NCBI GenBank assembly: GCA_014359475.1
Contig: JACIZI010000001.1
Location: 336,936 to 400,935, forward strand
Length of the DNA stretch: 64,000 bases
Reading direction: 5' to 3'
Source of the DNA: Marinobacter sp.
Lineage (GTDB): Bacteria; Pseudomonadota; Gammaproteobacteria; Pseudomonadales; Oleiphilaceae
Part shown: in pieces, positions 54,443 to 63,055 of the stretch
Layout: every line of letters starts with the position of its first letter
Numbering within the stretch: position 1 is the first letter of the stretch
Program-made: the position numbers and the translations under genes
Notes under the pieces: generated by a model
Databases searched by the model: none
What the model was told of the DNA's origin: nothing
Seen by the model: only the letters and a program-made list of their open reading frames with translations

Positions 54443-55712
54443 CAGGCAGCATGTCCTTGACCGATTCTGCCTCTGCCCTACACTCTGCCCGAAGGTGGAC
54501 AACCTTGTTGCGCCACCGCTCCAGGTCAGCGAGCATACTTTCGAGCGTTTTTATGGAATATTCAGGGGTCATTTCGCTGGTCGATAATCGTGCGTCATCC
54601 ATGCCGAGCTGGTGGAACAGTTCCTCCAACTTAAACTCGTAAGCAATTCCCAACACCGGAGTGCCTGCGACCAGACTGAGAATGGCAGCGTGCATGCGTG
54701 TTGCAATCACAAGCTGAAAGCCCTGATACGCTTCCACTATTTCGGTTGGCTGCCTGAATTGGCGATCGACCGTAACAGCTGGACCGACATCCTCCGGTAA
54801 ACCAGAAACAATTTCGTCCGCAAGTCGGGTGTCGTCGGTCCAGTACTCAGGAATGCCCTGACACGTAGACAGGAATACCACCTCGGCATCGTGATCACGC
54901 ACTGCGGCAATAACCATTGCGGCTACCGACGACTTGTACTGGTCAGCAAGGGAGCGGTCGCCCCGGTTAAAGAAGTGCATCGTTCTGACAGACACAGCAA
55001 TGCGTAATTTGCCAGGCAGCTCAGCAGGCTTACTGCCTGCATCCATTACAAAGGCGGCATCTTTTGCCAATCCGATCTTGGCAGCGGGAACGCCCAGATC
55101 CAGTACGTGATCTCTCGATCGTTCGTCACGAAGCAAAATAGCAAAGGATCTTTGAAAAATATCAGTAAACGCTTTTCGGTATTCTGGTCTCGTGAAAGGC
55201 CCTAATGTCTGGGTGAAGAACACCAATGGAGTACCAGTAACCAGAGTGAAACGATAGTCACGGATGTTCGTCCAAAGTCCATAATTCTCGGTCAGATAGG
55301 TACCACCAGTGCTGACCACAAGATCCGCATTCACATATTCCGAAACGGAGCGAAGATCTTCCCGGGATACAAACAGGCGACCCAGTGCACCAACCTTCCA
55401 GCGAATCATTCGCGAAGCGACGGAAAGCGCAAGGTAGCGAATCCGCTCAACCCAATGACCATAGCCCTTGGCCTGGAGTTTTTTTCCAATCCAGGATTCA
55501 GGCCGATTCCCGAACAGCGACTGCCGAAACGTTGCCCAGGGATAGTATTTGTTTGCCGCTTTGGAGGATTTATCGAAAACGGTGAACCGGGTATCGGCCC
55601 CGTACCGTTCCCGGAGGATTTGAAACATTCCCCAAAGGATTGCCGCATCCCCGGTATTCAGAGAGACAATGTTGGTAATCACGATATGCTTCGGGCGGGC
55701 GGACTTACTCAT
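54435..55712 (-). CDS. Polysaccharide pyruvyl transferase-family protein
   Basis: The ATG at 55712 (MSKSARPKHIVITNIVSLNTGDAAIL, 425 residues) overlaps the sulfotransferase stop by 8 bp. Features are NTGDAAILWGMFQIL, STGGTYLTE, FTQTLGPF, LLRDERSRDHVLDLG, and the family ending TRMHAAILSLVAGTPVLGIAYE. It resembles WcaK/AmsJ-like enzymes adding pyruvate to exopolysaccharides. It is the second member of the family in this window and shares little obvious sequence with the one at 42362. Confidence 0.88.
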   Translation of the reverse strand: MSKSARPKHIVITNIVSLNTGDAAILWGMFQILRERYGADTRFTVFDKSSKAANKYYPWATFRQSLFGNRPESWIGKKLQAKGYGHWVERIRYLALSVASRMIRWKVGALGRLFVSREDLRSVSEYVNADLVVSTGGTYLTENYGLWTNIRDYRFTLVTGTPLVFFTQTLGPFTRPEYRKAFTDIFQRSFAILLRDERSRDHVLDLGVPAAKIGLAKDAAFVMDAGSKPAELPGKLRIAVSVRTMHFFNRGDRSLADQYKSSVAAMVIAAVRDHDAEVVFLSTCQGIPEYWTDDTRLADEIVSGLPEDVGPAVTVDRQFRQPTEIVEAYQGFQLVIATRMHAAILSLVAGTPVLGIAYEFKLEELFHQLGMDDARLSTSEMTPEYSIKTLESMLADLERWRNKVVHLRAECRAEAESVKDMLPDV

Positions 55713-56496
55713 AGCCGAAATCCGCGAGCAATGGCCCGACGATGGCTTCAATACGCTCAAGGTTATCTTTGCCAAAGAAATCCTCCAGACTCGCCGGCTG
55801 GCTGCCTTTAGGCTGGAACTGCACATCGACCAGCGATGCAATATCGCTCAGATTGGTGAATCCCAGATTCTTCGCCAGGCGATTAATCTGATTCTGCTTG
55901 TCCCCTCGAAAATCCTCATAACGAATCAGATACACACCATCGTTATTCTGAAGGTATCGCTCTGCAGACACCCGCCAACGCCAGGCAAGTTTTTCCAGAT
56001 AATCGCTCCCGGGCATATCGGGTGAGGTACCATTAAGCACTCTCCCCCAGGTGCCTTGAACTTCACTGGCCAAATGGGAGCCTTCTGCTGGGTTCCCAGG
56101 GATCTTGAGCCGGCTGAGAATACTCCGGATATTGTCCCTTGGCTCCCGCACAATGAACACAAACTGCGCTTCCGGCAACAACTGCTTCAACTCGGATAGC
56201 AAAATAGGGAAATTGGGATCCTTTACGACCGTGCCCCGAAATACCTCACGATGCTGCCGCCACAGACTCTCTAGCGATAATTGCCCGGAAAATAGCTGGT
56301 CTCGGAATGCCACCTTCTTTTGCGTATCCAACTGGTAAAAAGGGTCACTGCAAACGTCAACGTTCGTGGCTTTAGCCAAGAGACTGGCAATTGCTGTGGT
56401 ACCGGACTTGGGCATACCGGCAACGATCACCTTCCCTTTACCTCTTCCCATGGGCAGTGCACCCAAAAGGTGACTTCGGATATTGGCCAACGCCAT
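55705..56496 (-). CDS. Sulfotransferase-family protein
   Basis: A 263-residue protein with the PAPS-binding 5' loop GMPKSGTTAIASLL at about 28-41 and the 3'-phosphate segment FIVREPRDNIRSILSRL. WRWRVSAERYLQ and RYEDFRGDKQNQINRLAKNLGF follow. It would sulfate a sugar hydroxyl on the repeat unit in the cytoplasm. An AAGGAG site precedes the start, and a GT4 gene lies 19 bp upstream, so the operon GT4, sulfotransferase, pyruvyltransferase, flippase looks like one assembly unit. Confidence 0.88.
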   Translation of the reverse strand: MALANIRSHLLGALPMGRGKGKVIVAGMPKSGTTAIASLLAKATNVDVCSDPFYQLDTQKKVAFRDQLFSGQLSLESLWRQHREVFRGTVVKDPNFPILLSELKQLLPEAQFVFIVREPRDNIRSILSRLKIPGNPAEGSHLASEVQGTWGRVLNGTSPDMPGSDYLEKLAWRWRVSAERYLQNNDGVYLIRYEDFRGDKQNQINRLAKNLGFTNLSDIASLVDVQFQPKGSQPASLEDFFGKDNLERIEAIVGPLLADFGYE

Positions 56497-56515
56497 TAAT
56501 CAAACGCTCCTTCGC

Positions 56516-57661
56516 TCACAGCTGTTGAGTAAAAACATTGAGAGTCCGGGCAACATTATCTTGCCAGCTTCTCCCATTCAGGATCATTTGCCTTCCGGCA
56601 ATTCCAAGTTGACGAGCTAGCGTCGGGTCATCCCGAAAAGCAACCAACTGCGCCAAAATGTCCTCTGGGGAATCGCTAGAAAGCAAACCGTTCTTACCAT
56701 GCTCAATCAATTCTGACATCTGCCCCCTGTTCGATGTCACAACAGCCGTACCACAAGCCATATACTCAAACAGCTTCATCGGCGAACCGTGAAACCGGTA
56801 AGGGGACCAGAAGTATTCAGGATGAAGAGCCACACACGCATCGGAAGCACAAATAGCATCCAGAATCTCTTCACGGTTTAAGCCCTGACGCACCTCCACA
56901 TTTGGCCCTTCAGGTACCGCCTCAGATAGCTGGTTAACCGCAAGCACAAACTTGATATCAGGCGCTCGCTCACGCGCCAGTTCAATTGCAGCCGAGAAGT
57001 AATCCAGCCCCTGCCACGGATAGACAGCACTTCCGCTGTAAAAAACCGTGAATTGCTCGGACGACCGCTTGGCCCGCCGCTGCCTGATTTCTTCTTCAGA
57101 AATAAGCGGGCCACCGTTCGGCAGAACGATGGCATTATCTATACCTAACGTCTTCTGCGCGTACCCCTGCAGCGCAGTGGAGACACAAATTGCGGCATCA
57201 ACACGCTCACCCAGGCGCTTCCGGAGTTTCTCCTCTTTCCATATGCCGGGCATCTGGCGCAGTGCATGAACGCGGCGCTTCAGTTTGCGGAAGAAAGACT
57301 CCTTGACGTTCAGCCGCCTGCCACCCAGCCATGAAAAGGCCAGCGACTCGTTGGCCGGCGCGTTGATTTCCCAGACAACCGGCCGGTCACCGGCCAATCG
57401 CATGCACGGCTCTATCGCCGGCCATTTCCCCAGATGGCGGGCATCCACCCTTATGTACAGAACATCCACACTGTTAACGAAAGCCTTGAGCTCTTCCTCC
57501 GTTGTGCCGGGGAAACTGATCGCACCCGGCACGGTGGGATCCTCCAGAAGATGCACCTCGTGCCCTTCCTTTAAAAAGCCCTGTACCAACTCAAGTGCGT
57601 GGACGTGGTTACCGCCTTTGGGGGGGGAGACATGCATTCTGTACATGTAACCAATTTTCAC
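56516..57661 (-). CDS. Glycosyltransferase family 4 protein
   Basis: A 381-residue GT-B protein starting at GTG 57661 (VKIGYMYRMHVSPPKGGNHVHA) after an AAGGAG site. It has a GGNHVHALELVQGF acceptor-side loop, VLPNGGPLISEEE, FYSGSAVYPWQGLDYFSAAIELA and MKLFEYMACGTAVVTSNRG with the conserved glutamate. It heads the minus-strand operon ending in the flippase. Another GT4 gene is transcribed divergently 120-155 bp away. Confidence 0.88.
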   Translation of the reverse strand: MKIGYMYRMHVSPPKGGNHVHALELVQGFLKEGHEVHLLEDPTVPGAISFPGTTEEELKAFVNSVDVLYIRVDARHLGKWPAIEPCMRLAGDRPVVWEINAPANESLAFSWLGGRRLNVKESFFRKLKRRVHALRQMPGIWKEEKLRKRLGERVDAAICVSTALQGYAQKTLGIDNAIVLPNGGPLISEEEIRQRRAKRSSEQFTVFYSGSAVYPWQGLDYFSAAIELARERAPDIKFVLAVNQLSEAVPEGPNVEVRQGLNREEILDAICASDACVALHPEYFWSPYRFHGSPMKLFEYMACGTAVVTSNRGQMSELIEHGKNGLLSSDSPEDILAQLVAFRDDPTLARQLGIAGRQMILNGRSWQDNVARTLNVFTQQL

Positions 57662-57814
57662 CCGGCAATCTCCTTATCACTGGTAGGGGGTACGACGCTG
57701 GTCGGGTGTACCGCTTTCTGGCATGATAACGCGCGATAATGACGGTTGGATGCTACCACCGAAGCGCCTGATTGTCTGCAACGGATGCCTCACAAAATCC
57801 AAACGGACCCCAGA

Positions 57815-58960
57815 ATGACACAGCAACCATCCGGAAATATTCTGCTTGTATCCAATTACCCATCGGATGTGGGCTACGCCTGGTGGCTGATGGAGCATTT
57901 CTGGGTGTTATTAGCTGAACATTTTGCTTCCAGGGGGAAACAAGCCTTCCTGGCCTACCCCAGCATCACCAAACTGCCATCAACCATCGAAAACAGTTCT
58001 ATCCACACGGTTGAACTGAGTGTTCCGGGCCGGACAGCATCTGAGCAACAGGCGCTCAAAGCTTTCATCCGGGACAATAACATTACCGACCTGTACCTGA
58101 CCGACCGCGCCTGGTTCAGCCTGAGCTACGCCAAACTGCGCGCCTGGGGCATAAAGAACATCGTGGTACACGACCACACCCCCGGAGACAGGCCTGCCGT
58201 CGGAGGCCTGAAAGGCTGGATAAAAGCGGTCCGTCACCGGCTGCCGCGGGTATGCGCGGACGCACAGCTGTGTGTTTCCGATCTGATGCGCCAGCGAAGC
58301 ATCCACAATGGCCGCATTCCACCGGAACGCTGTCACGTGGTACAGAATGGTATCCCGCCGGTGCGGCCCTCCGAACAAACCCGTGAAGACCTGCTCAGCA
58401 GCCTGGCCATACCTTCAGACAGCACCGTTTGCATTACGACCGGGCGCGCTCACCCCTACAAGCGCTTTGACTTCATTATCGATGTGGCGGCGGAACTGCA
58501 GCAGGAGTTACCGGGCAACAAGCTCGTGTTTCTTCTGATCGGTAACGGACCGGCATTGGAGGAACTCAGGGACAAGGTCGCCCAATCAGGGCTGCAGGCA
58601 AATGTAAGGCTGCCGGGCTTCCGCAGTGATGCAAAAGACTTTCTCAGCGCAGCGGATTTCGCCATGCACGCCGCGCTCGGGGAGGGTTTTTCGCTTTCGA
58701 TCGTGGAGTACATGAGCGCCGGACTCCCGGTGCTCGTCCCGGATATTCCCTCGGTAAAACAGGCCATTGACCACGACCTGAACGGTCTTGTCTACGGCAG
58801 AGACGATGTAAAACAAGCCGCTTCGTATGTTAAAGCTTTGTATACCGACGAGGCCTATCGAAAGCGACTGGGCGAACAGGCCAAAACAAAAGCGGATACC
58901 CGGTACACGCTGGAGAACTGCACCCGGGAATTCAAAGCGGCCTGTCAGCAGGTTTTCTGA
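57815..58960 (+). CDS. Glycosyltransferase family 4 protein
   Basis: Start choice is uncertain: ATG 57815 (MTQQPSGNILLVSNYPSD, 381 residues) or ATG 57785; neither has a strong ribosome site. The protein has a GT-B layout with VVHDHTPGDRP, VVQNGIPPVRPSE, TTGRAHPYKRFDFIIDVAAEL and the GT4 signature HAALGEGFSLSIVEYMSAGLPVLVPD. It runs into the next gene: its stop at 58958-58960 lies within the 3' end of the convergent GT4 gene, a 16-bp overlap. Confidence 0.86.
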   Translation: MTQQPSGNILLVSNYPSDVGYAWWLMEHFWVLLAEHFASRGKQAFLAYPSITKLPSTIENSSIHTVELSVPGRTASEQQALKAFIRDNNITDLYLTDRAWFSLSYAKLRAWGIKNIVVHDHTPGDRPAVGGLKGWIKAVRHRLPRVCADAQLCVSDLMRQRSIHNGRIPPERCHVVQNGIPPVRPSEQTREDLLSSLAIPSDSTVCITTGRAHPYKRFDFIIDVAAELQQELPGNKLVFLLIGNGPALEELRDKVAQSGLQANVRLPGFRSDAKDFLSAADFAMHAALGEGFSLSIVEYMSAGLPVLVPDIPSVKQAIDHDLNGLVYGRDDVKQAASYVKALYTDEAYRKRLGEQAKTKADTRYTLENCTREFKAACQQVF

Positions 58961-60084
58961 ATAATATCCCAGAGCCGCCCGACGCTTTTCTCAGTGGTCC
59001 AGTTTTCCAGAACAGACTGACGGGCCTTGCTACCCAGGTCGGCTGCATACTCCGGTTTGCCGGCCAGCGCCTTCATGGCAGCGCTCATGGCCTCTGCATC
59101 ATACTCGTCAACCAGCAGGCCGGTTTCCCCTTCGCTGATAATGTCCCGGATACCGCCATGCCGTGTTGAGACCACTGGCAGCCCCATGCCCATCGCCTCC
59201 AGAACACCCACCGGGGTGCCCTCCATATCACCATCCGGCGCGCGAACCGAGTGCTGGATGAAACAGCGGGCCTGGCTCAGTGTGGACATGACATAACTGT
59301 GCGGGCGGGCACCGGCAAACGTCACCCTGCCTTCAATACCCAGCGCCTTACTCAATTGCTGGCACGGTGCCATCAGCGGCCCGTCGCCCACCACTTCCAG
59401 CTCAGCTTCCGGAAATTCCGCCGCAACGCGCGCGAACGCTAACAGCGAAACAAACGGCGCTTTCTTCTCAACCAGACGACCGACCATCACGAAACGGGGT
59501 CCGGCTTCAGCCGGCGCGGCACTTGCCTGCCCGGATACTTCCGCACCACAGGCGTTGTGGAACAGCTTACCTTCAGGCGCGCCCATAGCACGAAGCTTTT
59601 CACACATGTGCGAGGATACGCCGACGATGGCAGCCGCGGACTCAAAAAGCTGACGGTACCCCTGGCCAAGTTCCTCTACAACGGACTCACGATAGGCATC
59701 ATAACCGTGAAACTGGGCGATCAGGGGAACACCGGCCTGCTTGCAGGCTTCCATCACCGTCACTGCGGTTGGACCATATTCAGCGAGCACAGCGTCTATG
59801 TTATTTGCTATCAGGAATTGCCTGAGGGCGCGAGTGTCCTGCTTTGCCACCGTCTGGCCCAGGAACTGTCGCATCCCCCAACGCCAGGCCAGGGGGACGA
59901 GCGCGCGGGATGCCATAAATTTCCCGGGACCCTCGGATCCTTCGCGAACCATCCTGAAGCCGGGATTGCCAATCAAAGAATACACATGGCAGGGCATCTG
60001 GTTTATATGGGCATGGAGAAAGGTTTCCGAGGCACCAAGTTCATTGCCGTCCTTGTTGACGATTACTGCCAGATTGAATGCCAT
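58945..60084 (-). CDS. Glycosyltransferase family 4 protein
   Basis: A 379-residue protein starting MAFNLAVIVNKDGNELGASETF with a GGGAAGGG site upstream. It has QFHGYDAYRES, VSSHMCEKLRAMGAPEGKLFHNACGA, FVMVGRLVEKKAPFVSLLAFARV and GTPVGVLEAMGMGLPVVSTRHGG. The ending EGETGLLVDEYDAEAMSAAMKAL is typical of GT4. It follows the GT4 gene at 60112 by 27 bp on the same strand. Confidence 0.88.
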   Translation of the reverse strand: MAFNLAVIVNKDGNELGASETFLHAHINQMPCHVYSLIGNPGFRMVREGSEGPGKFMASRALVPLAWRWGMRQFLGQTVAKQDTRALRQFLIANNIDAVLAEYGPTAVTVMEACKQAGVPLIAQFHGYDAYRESVVEELGQGYRQLFESAAAIVGVSSHMCEKLRAMGAPEGKLFHNACGAEVSGQASAAPAEAGPRFVMVGRLVEKKAPFVSLLAFARVAAEFPEAELEVVGDGPLMAPCQQLSKALGIEGRVTFAGARPHSYVMSTLSQARCFIQHSVRAPDGDMEGTPVGVLEAMGMGLPVVSTRHGGIRDIISEGETGLLVDEYDAEAMSAAMKALAGKPEYAADLGSKARQSVLENWTTEKSVGRLWDIIQKTC

Positions 60085-60111
60085 AACTGCCCTTCCCTGC
60101 CGCAGAGTAAA

Positions 60112-61299
60112 TCAAAGCGCCTTACGATATACGGATTCAAGCGTCTTGCCAAAGTTTTCAGGGTCATGATGATCCAGAATTCTCTGCAGGGCTCGTTCGC
60201 CTTTCTCTCTTATCTGGGCGGGATTATCAATAATATCCTTTAATACACGGATCAATCCCTGTTCAATTGCTTCAGACAAACTCTTCCGCTCATCCGCCGA
60301 TCGGAAAAATGCCTCTCCGCCCACCTCTCGTTTTGGCACAGGCAGAAGCCATCCGCACTGGTTTGAGTTGATCTCCGGGAATGCCCGTACATTGGTGGTA
60401 ATGACGGCGCGACCTCGGGACTGCAATTCAAGTACCGAGTATCCATAGGTTTCGGCGTAAGATGGGAGCAGCCCTACATCGCATTGCGCCATTTTTTCCA
60501 CTACCTGCGCGTGTGGCAATGATGGATAATGCTCTATCCAGTCAGCATTAGACTTGATGAATTGCCTGGTCCACTCAACATCCTGCTCATCGGCACGGGC
60601 TGCGTACTGGTCTGAGCGAAGAGCACTCACCAGGCAAAGCTTTAAGGGGGCGCCAGTAGCCTGGCGAACTGAATCGAAAGCACGCAATATCTCCATCCCC
60701 CCTTTTCGGAAAAAGTGATGCCCAACCAGCATAAATCGCAGCTCGTTATTCCGCTCGTATGGATATATCAGCTGTGATGAATCCCTGGTAGCCGGATCCT
60801 GTGGAGGATGCAGCACCTGAATTTTAGCGAGGATGACGTCCTTTACGTCCGGGAATAAATTCAGCAACTGCGACTGAAGCTCCAACGCACTCTCTGAAAG
60901 GGCGAACAACCCAAGGCAATAATCAGAAGCCAAACAATCCAACGCCTTGCGCGTTTTGGGTGAGGACTGCACAACCTCTGGACGGCCGCTGTGATTCCGC
61001 AACACCTCCACAAATCGCGGAATAAATGTCTCAAACGTAGCAACCCAAGGCCTCCTGGAATAACTCACACCGTTAAAAAAGTGCAGACAGTCGACTTGAT
61101 TGAGGCCAAAATCCCGGAACATAAACGGCCGATCAGCCACCCACTCTGGTGACCCGCTGATACGAGCAAGCCCCAATAGACGGGAAGCAAGCGAATAATA
61201 GTCCCTGCACAACTTGTATTCTGCACCAGGCACTTTACCAATGATGTTTCTTTGCTCGGGATACTGTTGAGCGGAATGCCCTATCCTGAGTGCGTCCAT
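60112..61299 (-). CDS. Glycosyltransferase family 4-like protein
   Basis: A 395-residue protein. The C-terminal half has LRFMLVGHHFFRKGGMEILRAFD, EHYPSLPHAQVVEKMAQCDVGLLPSYAETYGYSVLELQSRGRAVITTNV and LPVPKREVGG, the GT4 donor domain. The N-terminal domain is atypical (VDCLHFFNGVSYSRRPWVATFETFIP). AAGGA-like sequence precedes the ATG. It lies between a sulfotransferase gene upstream and another GT4 downstream on the same strand. Confidence 0.82.
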   Translation of the reverse strand: MDALRIGHSAQQYPEQRNIIGKVPGAEYKLCRDYYSLASRLLGLARISGSPEWVADRPFMFRDFGLNQVDCLHFFNGVSYSRRPWVATFETFIPRFVEVLRNHSGRPEVVQSSPKTRKALDCLASDYCLGLFALSESALELQSQLLNLFPDVKDVILAKIQVLHPPQDPATRDSSQLIYPYERNNELRFMLVGHHFFRKGGMEILRAFDSVRQATGAPLKLCLVSALRSDQYAARADEQDVEWTRQFIKSNADWIEHYPSLPHAQVVEKMAQCDVGLLPSYAETYGYSVLELQSRGRAVITTNVRAFPEINSNQCGWLLPVPKREVGGEAFFRSADERKSLSEAIEQGLIRVLKDIIDNPAQIREKGERALQRILDHHDPENFGKTLESVYRKAL

Positions 61300-61331
61300 T
61301 GCGGATGATCCTTGGTGAATTCAGAAAGTGG

Positions 61332-62162
61332 CTAAATGCTGTTGGAAAGATGCTCGCCCGTCAACCGTTCCCACTGAGCGAGGCAAGCGCTCTCAATCTC
61401 TGGCGTCAGAACGGGCCTTAGATCTTTGCCAAGAGAACCGGAATATACTTCATCGGTCATGGACGCTCGCCACTTCATGCCCAGAAAACGGCATACATGC
61501 TCCATGGTCTGGTTCGGATTTTGAACCACGTGTTCATAACGAACCAGCATCGCCCGACGCTCAGACTCGAGACTCAGGAAATGAAAAGCGCTGTTGTAGA
61601 GCAGCCAGTAGAGCCCGGAGGCATCTTCAAGGGACAGCTCCTCGTGGCAATGAGCCTTTATAAATTGCCTCAAGTCATCGGGCGCCTGTGGGTGCCGGGA
61701 GAAATCAGTGGCTACCCAGCCCTTAACGGCTTTTACGTGACCTTGCCCGAAAAACCGGACCATTGAATTGATGGCGTCGTAAGGATTGCGGATGACGAAA
61801 ATAACTGAACTGCCCGGGAAGTAATCAAGAAACTCTCTCGCCCGAAGCGTTTCAACAATAGGCTTGAACAGAATCAGCTTTGCCCCACTTTTCCTGACTG
61901 CACCGCTCACGCTGTCCAGCCCTTTCAGACGCCAGTTATCAAATGCTTTGGGGTTATCCTCATTAATCAGTTCGGCATCCCATGCCTTGCTCAGGCAGTA
62001 AGACACAATATCGGTACCCGACCGACCACTGCCAAGAATAAAGACCGGGCGTGAGTCTTCTGCCATCGAGAAACGCTGGTAAAACTTTTTCAGAATATAC
62101 CGGATACGCCGCTTCAGCTTGTAGGCATAAACGGATCGCTTGTTTCGGACGTTGAGCGTCAT
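61332..62162 (-). CDS. Sulfotransferase-family protein
   Basis: A 276-residue protein with the 5'-phosphosulfate loop ILGSGRSGTDIVSYCLSKA at about 42-60, the 3' segment FVIRNPYDAINSMVRFFGQ, and YEHVVQNPNQTMEHVCRFLGM near the C-terminus. It has a basic N-terminus (NKRSVYAYKLKRRIRYILKKF). It is the second sulfotransferase of the locus, the first gene of the minus-strand set with GT4 genes downstream. Acceptor sugar unknown. Confidence 0.86.
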   Translation of the reverse strand: MTLNVRNKRSVYAYKLKRRIRYILKKFYQRFSMAEDSRPVFILGSGRSGTDIVSYCLSKAWDAELINEDNPKAFDNWRLKGLDSVSGAVRKSGAKLILFKPIVETLRAREFLDYFPGSSVIFVIRNPYDAINSMVRFFGQGHVKAVKGWVATDFSRHPQAPDDLRQFIKAHCHEELSLEDASGLYWLLYNSAFHFLSLESERRAMLVRYEHVVQNPNQTMEHVCRFLGMKWRASMTDEVYSGSLGKDLRPVLTPEIESACLAQWERLTGEHLSNSI

Positions 62163-62451
62163 GGATAAGAATTCCCTTTCATTACAGTCATGGCATCAGT
62201 ATATAGTACCTCAAACCTCTACCTGAATCAGTGACTCTACCCCCAATATACCCACCCGGACAGGACTCAAGCCAATTTTCCCCGGAATCTGGCCAATGCC
62301 GGGTTGTTGAGGGCGGGAATGCACAGGACAGGTTCGGTCAGCCGCCCGGAATTGATCGTTTTGTGACCAGAATCTGCTGTTCAGACAATAGCCGATTGCC
62401 CCGGCATGATTTTCCGGGTGATCCTTGGGTGACAGCCACTATGGAACCAGC
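62163..62451. other. Spacer between the sulfotransferase gene and the IS1380-type remnant
   Basis: About 290 bp with no convincing coding frame or RNA. The 62380-62440 part contains ccggcatgattttccgggtg-like GC-rich sequence that may be the outer end of the IS1380-type element, since the transposase stop lies at 62452. I could not define the terminal repeat without its partner. Confidence 0.4.
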
Positions 62452-62744
62452 TCATCCGGAGGCGGTCAGGCCTTCATGAAGGTCACGATAAACGGCAAAG
62501 CCCGGACAGTGCCGGCCAAATCGCAACAGCCATTGCCGGCCACTGTGTACCAGGCGGCAGGCCATGTAGATGAGTTCCTGCATGACCGTCCTCAGGCGAC
62601 GACGTTTGGCCGGGTGGCGCACCGGCGCATCCGGGCCGGTGAGTCTCAGACCCATCCAGCGCAACAGGTTGTATCCCAGTGTGGCGAAGGCCATGACCAG
62701 GTTGTTGGTGTGGAACTTGCCCGAAGGCAGGCGCTCCTCGCCAC
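62452..62744 (-). mobile_element. IS1380-type transposase C-terminal remnant
   Basis: On the minus strand from about 62744 the frame reads ERLPSGKFHTNNLVMAFATL, then LGYNLLRWMGLRL, DAPVRHPAKRRRLRTVMQEL and WLLRFGRHCPGFAVYRDLH to the stop at 62452. These are the C-terminal landmarks of IS1380-family transposases. The frame is closed by a stop just upstream of the match (about 62755), so only the last roughly 95 codons are left. Confidence 0.8.
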
Positions 62745-63055
62745 TAGCTGACTACACATCGAGGAAGCGCGGCGTGATCGGTGGCGCCACTCTGACGGAT
62801 GCCATCCCTCGTCCTGGACCGGCTGCTGCTACACAACGCCTGCTAGATCAATTTGGGGGCAAACCCAGACGAAAACAGCAAGCAGAGTTGACGGACACGA
62901 CGGCTTCAGAGTAAGAAGGGAAACCCTGCGTCGCTGAGCCCCGGCGGGTGGCAGCCTTGCTCCGGTCCGAGTGGCAGGCTTCACGTGGAATGTGCGGCAA
63001 CCTTCAGTGGTTTATGCACACAGACGCTCTTTCAACCAAGCAAGGTAAAAGAAGA
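62745..63055. other. Spacer with unidentified decayed coding remnant
   Basis: The plus-strand frame to 62914 (ending PRRKQQAELTDTTASE) looks like the charged C-terminus of some protein, but it lacks a credible start and I do not recognise the family. It may be another mobile-gene tail. The last 140 bp lead into the acyltransferase start, with a weak AAGAAG ribosome site. Confidence 0.35.
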
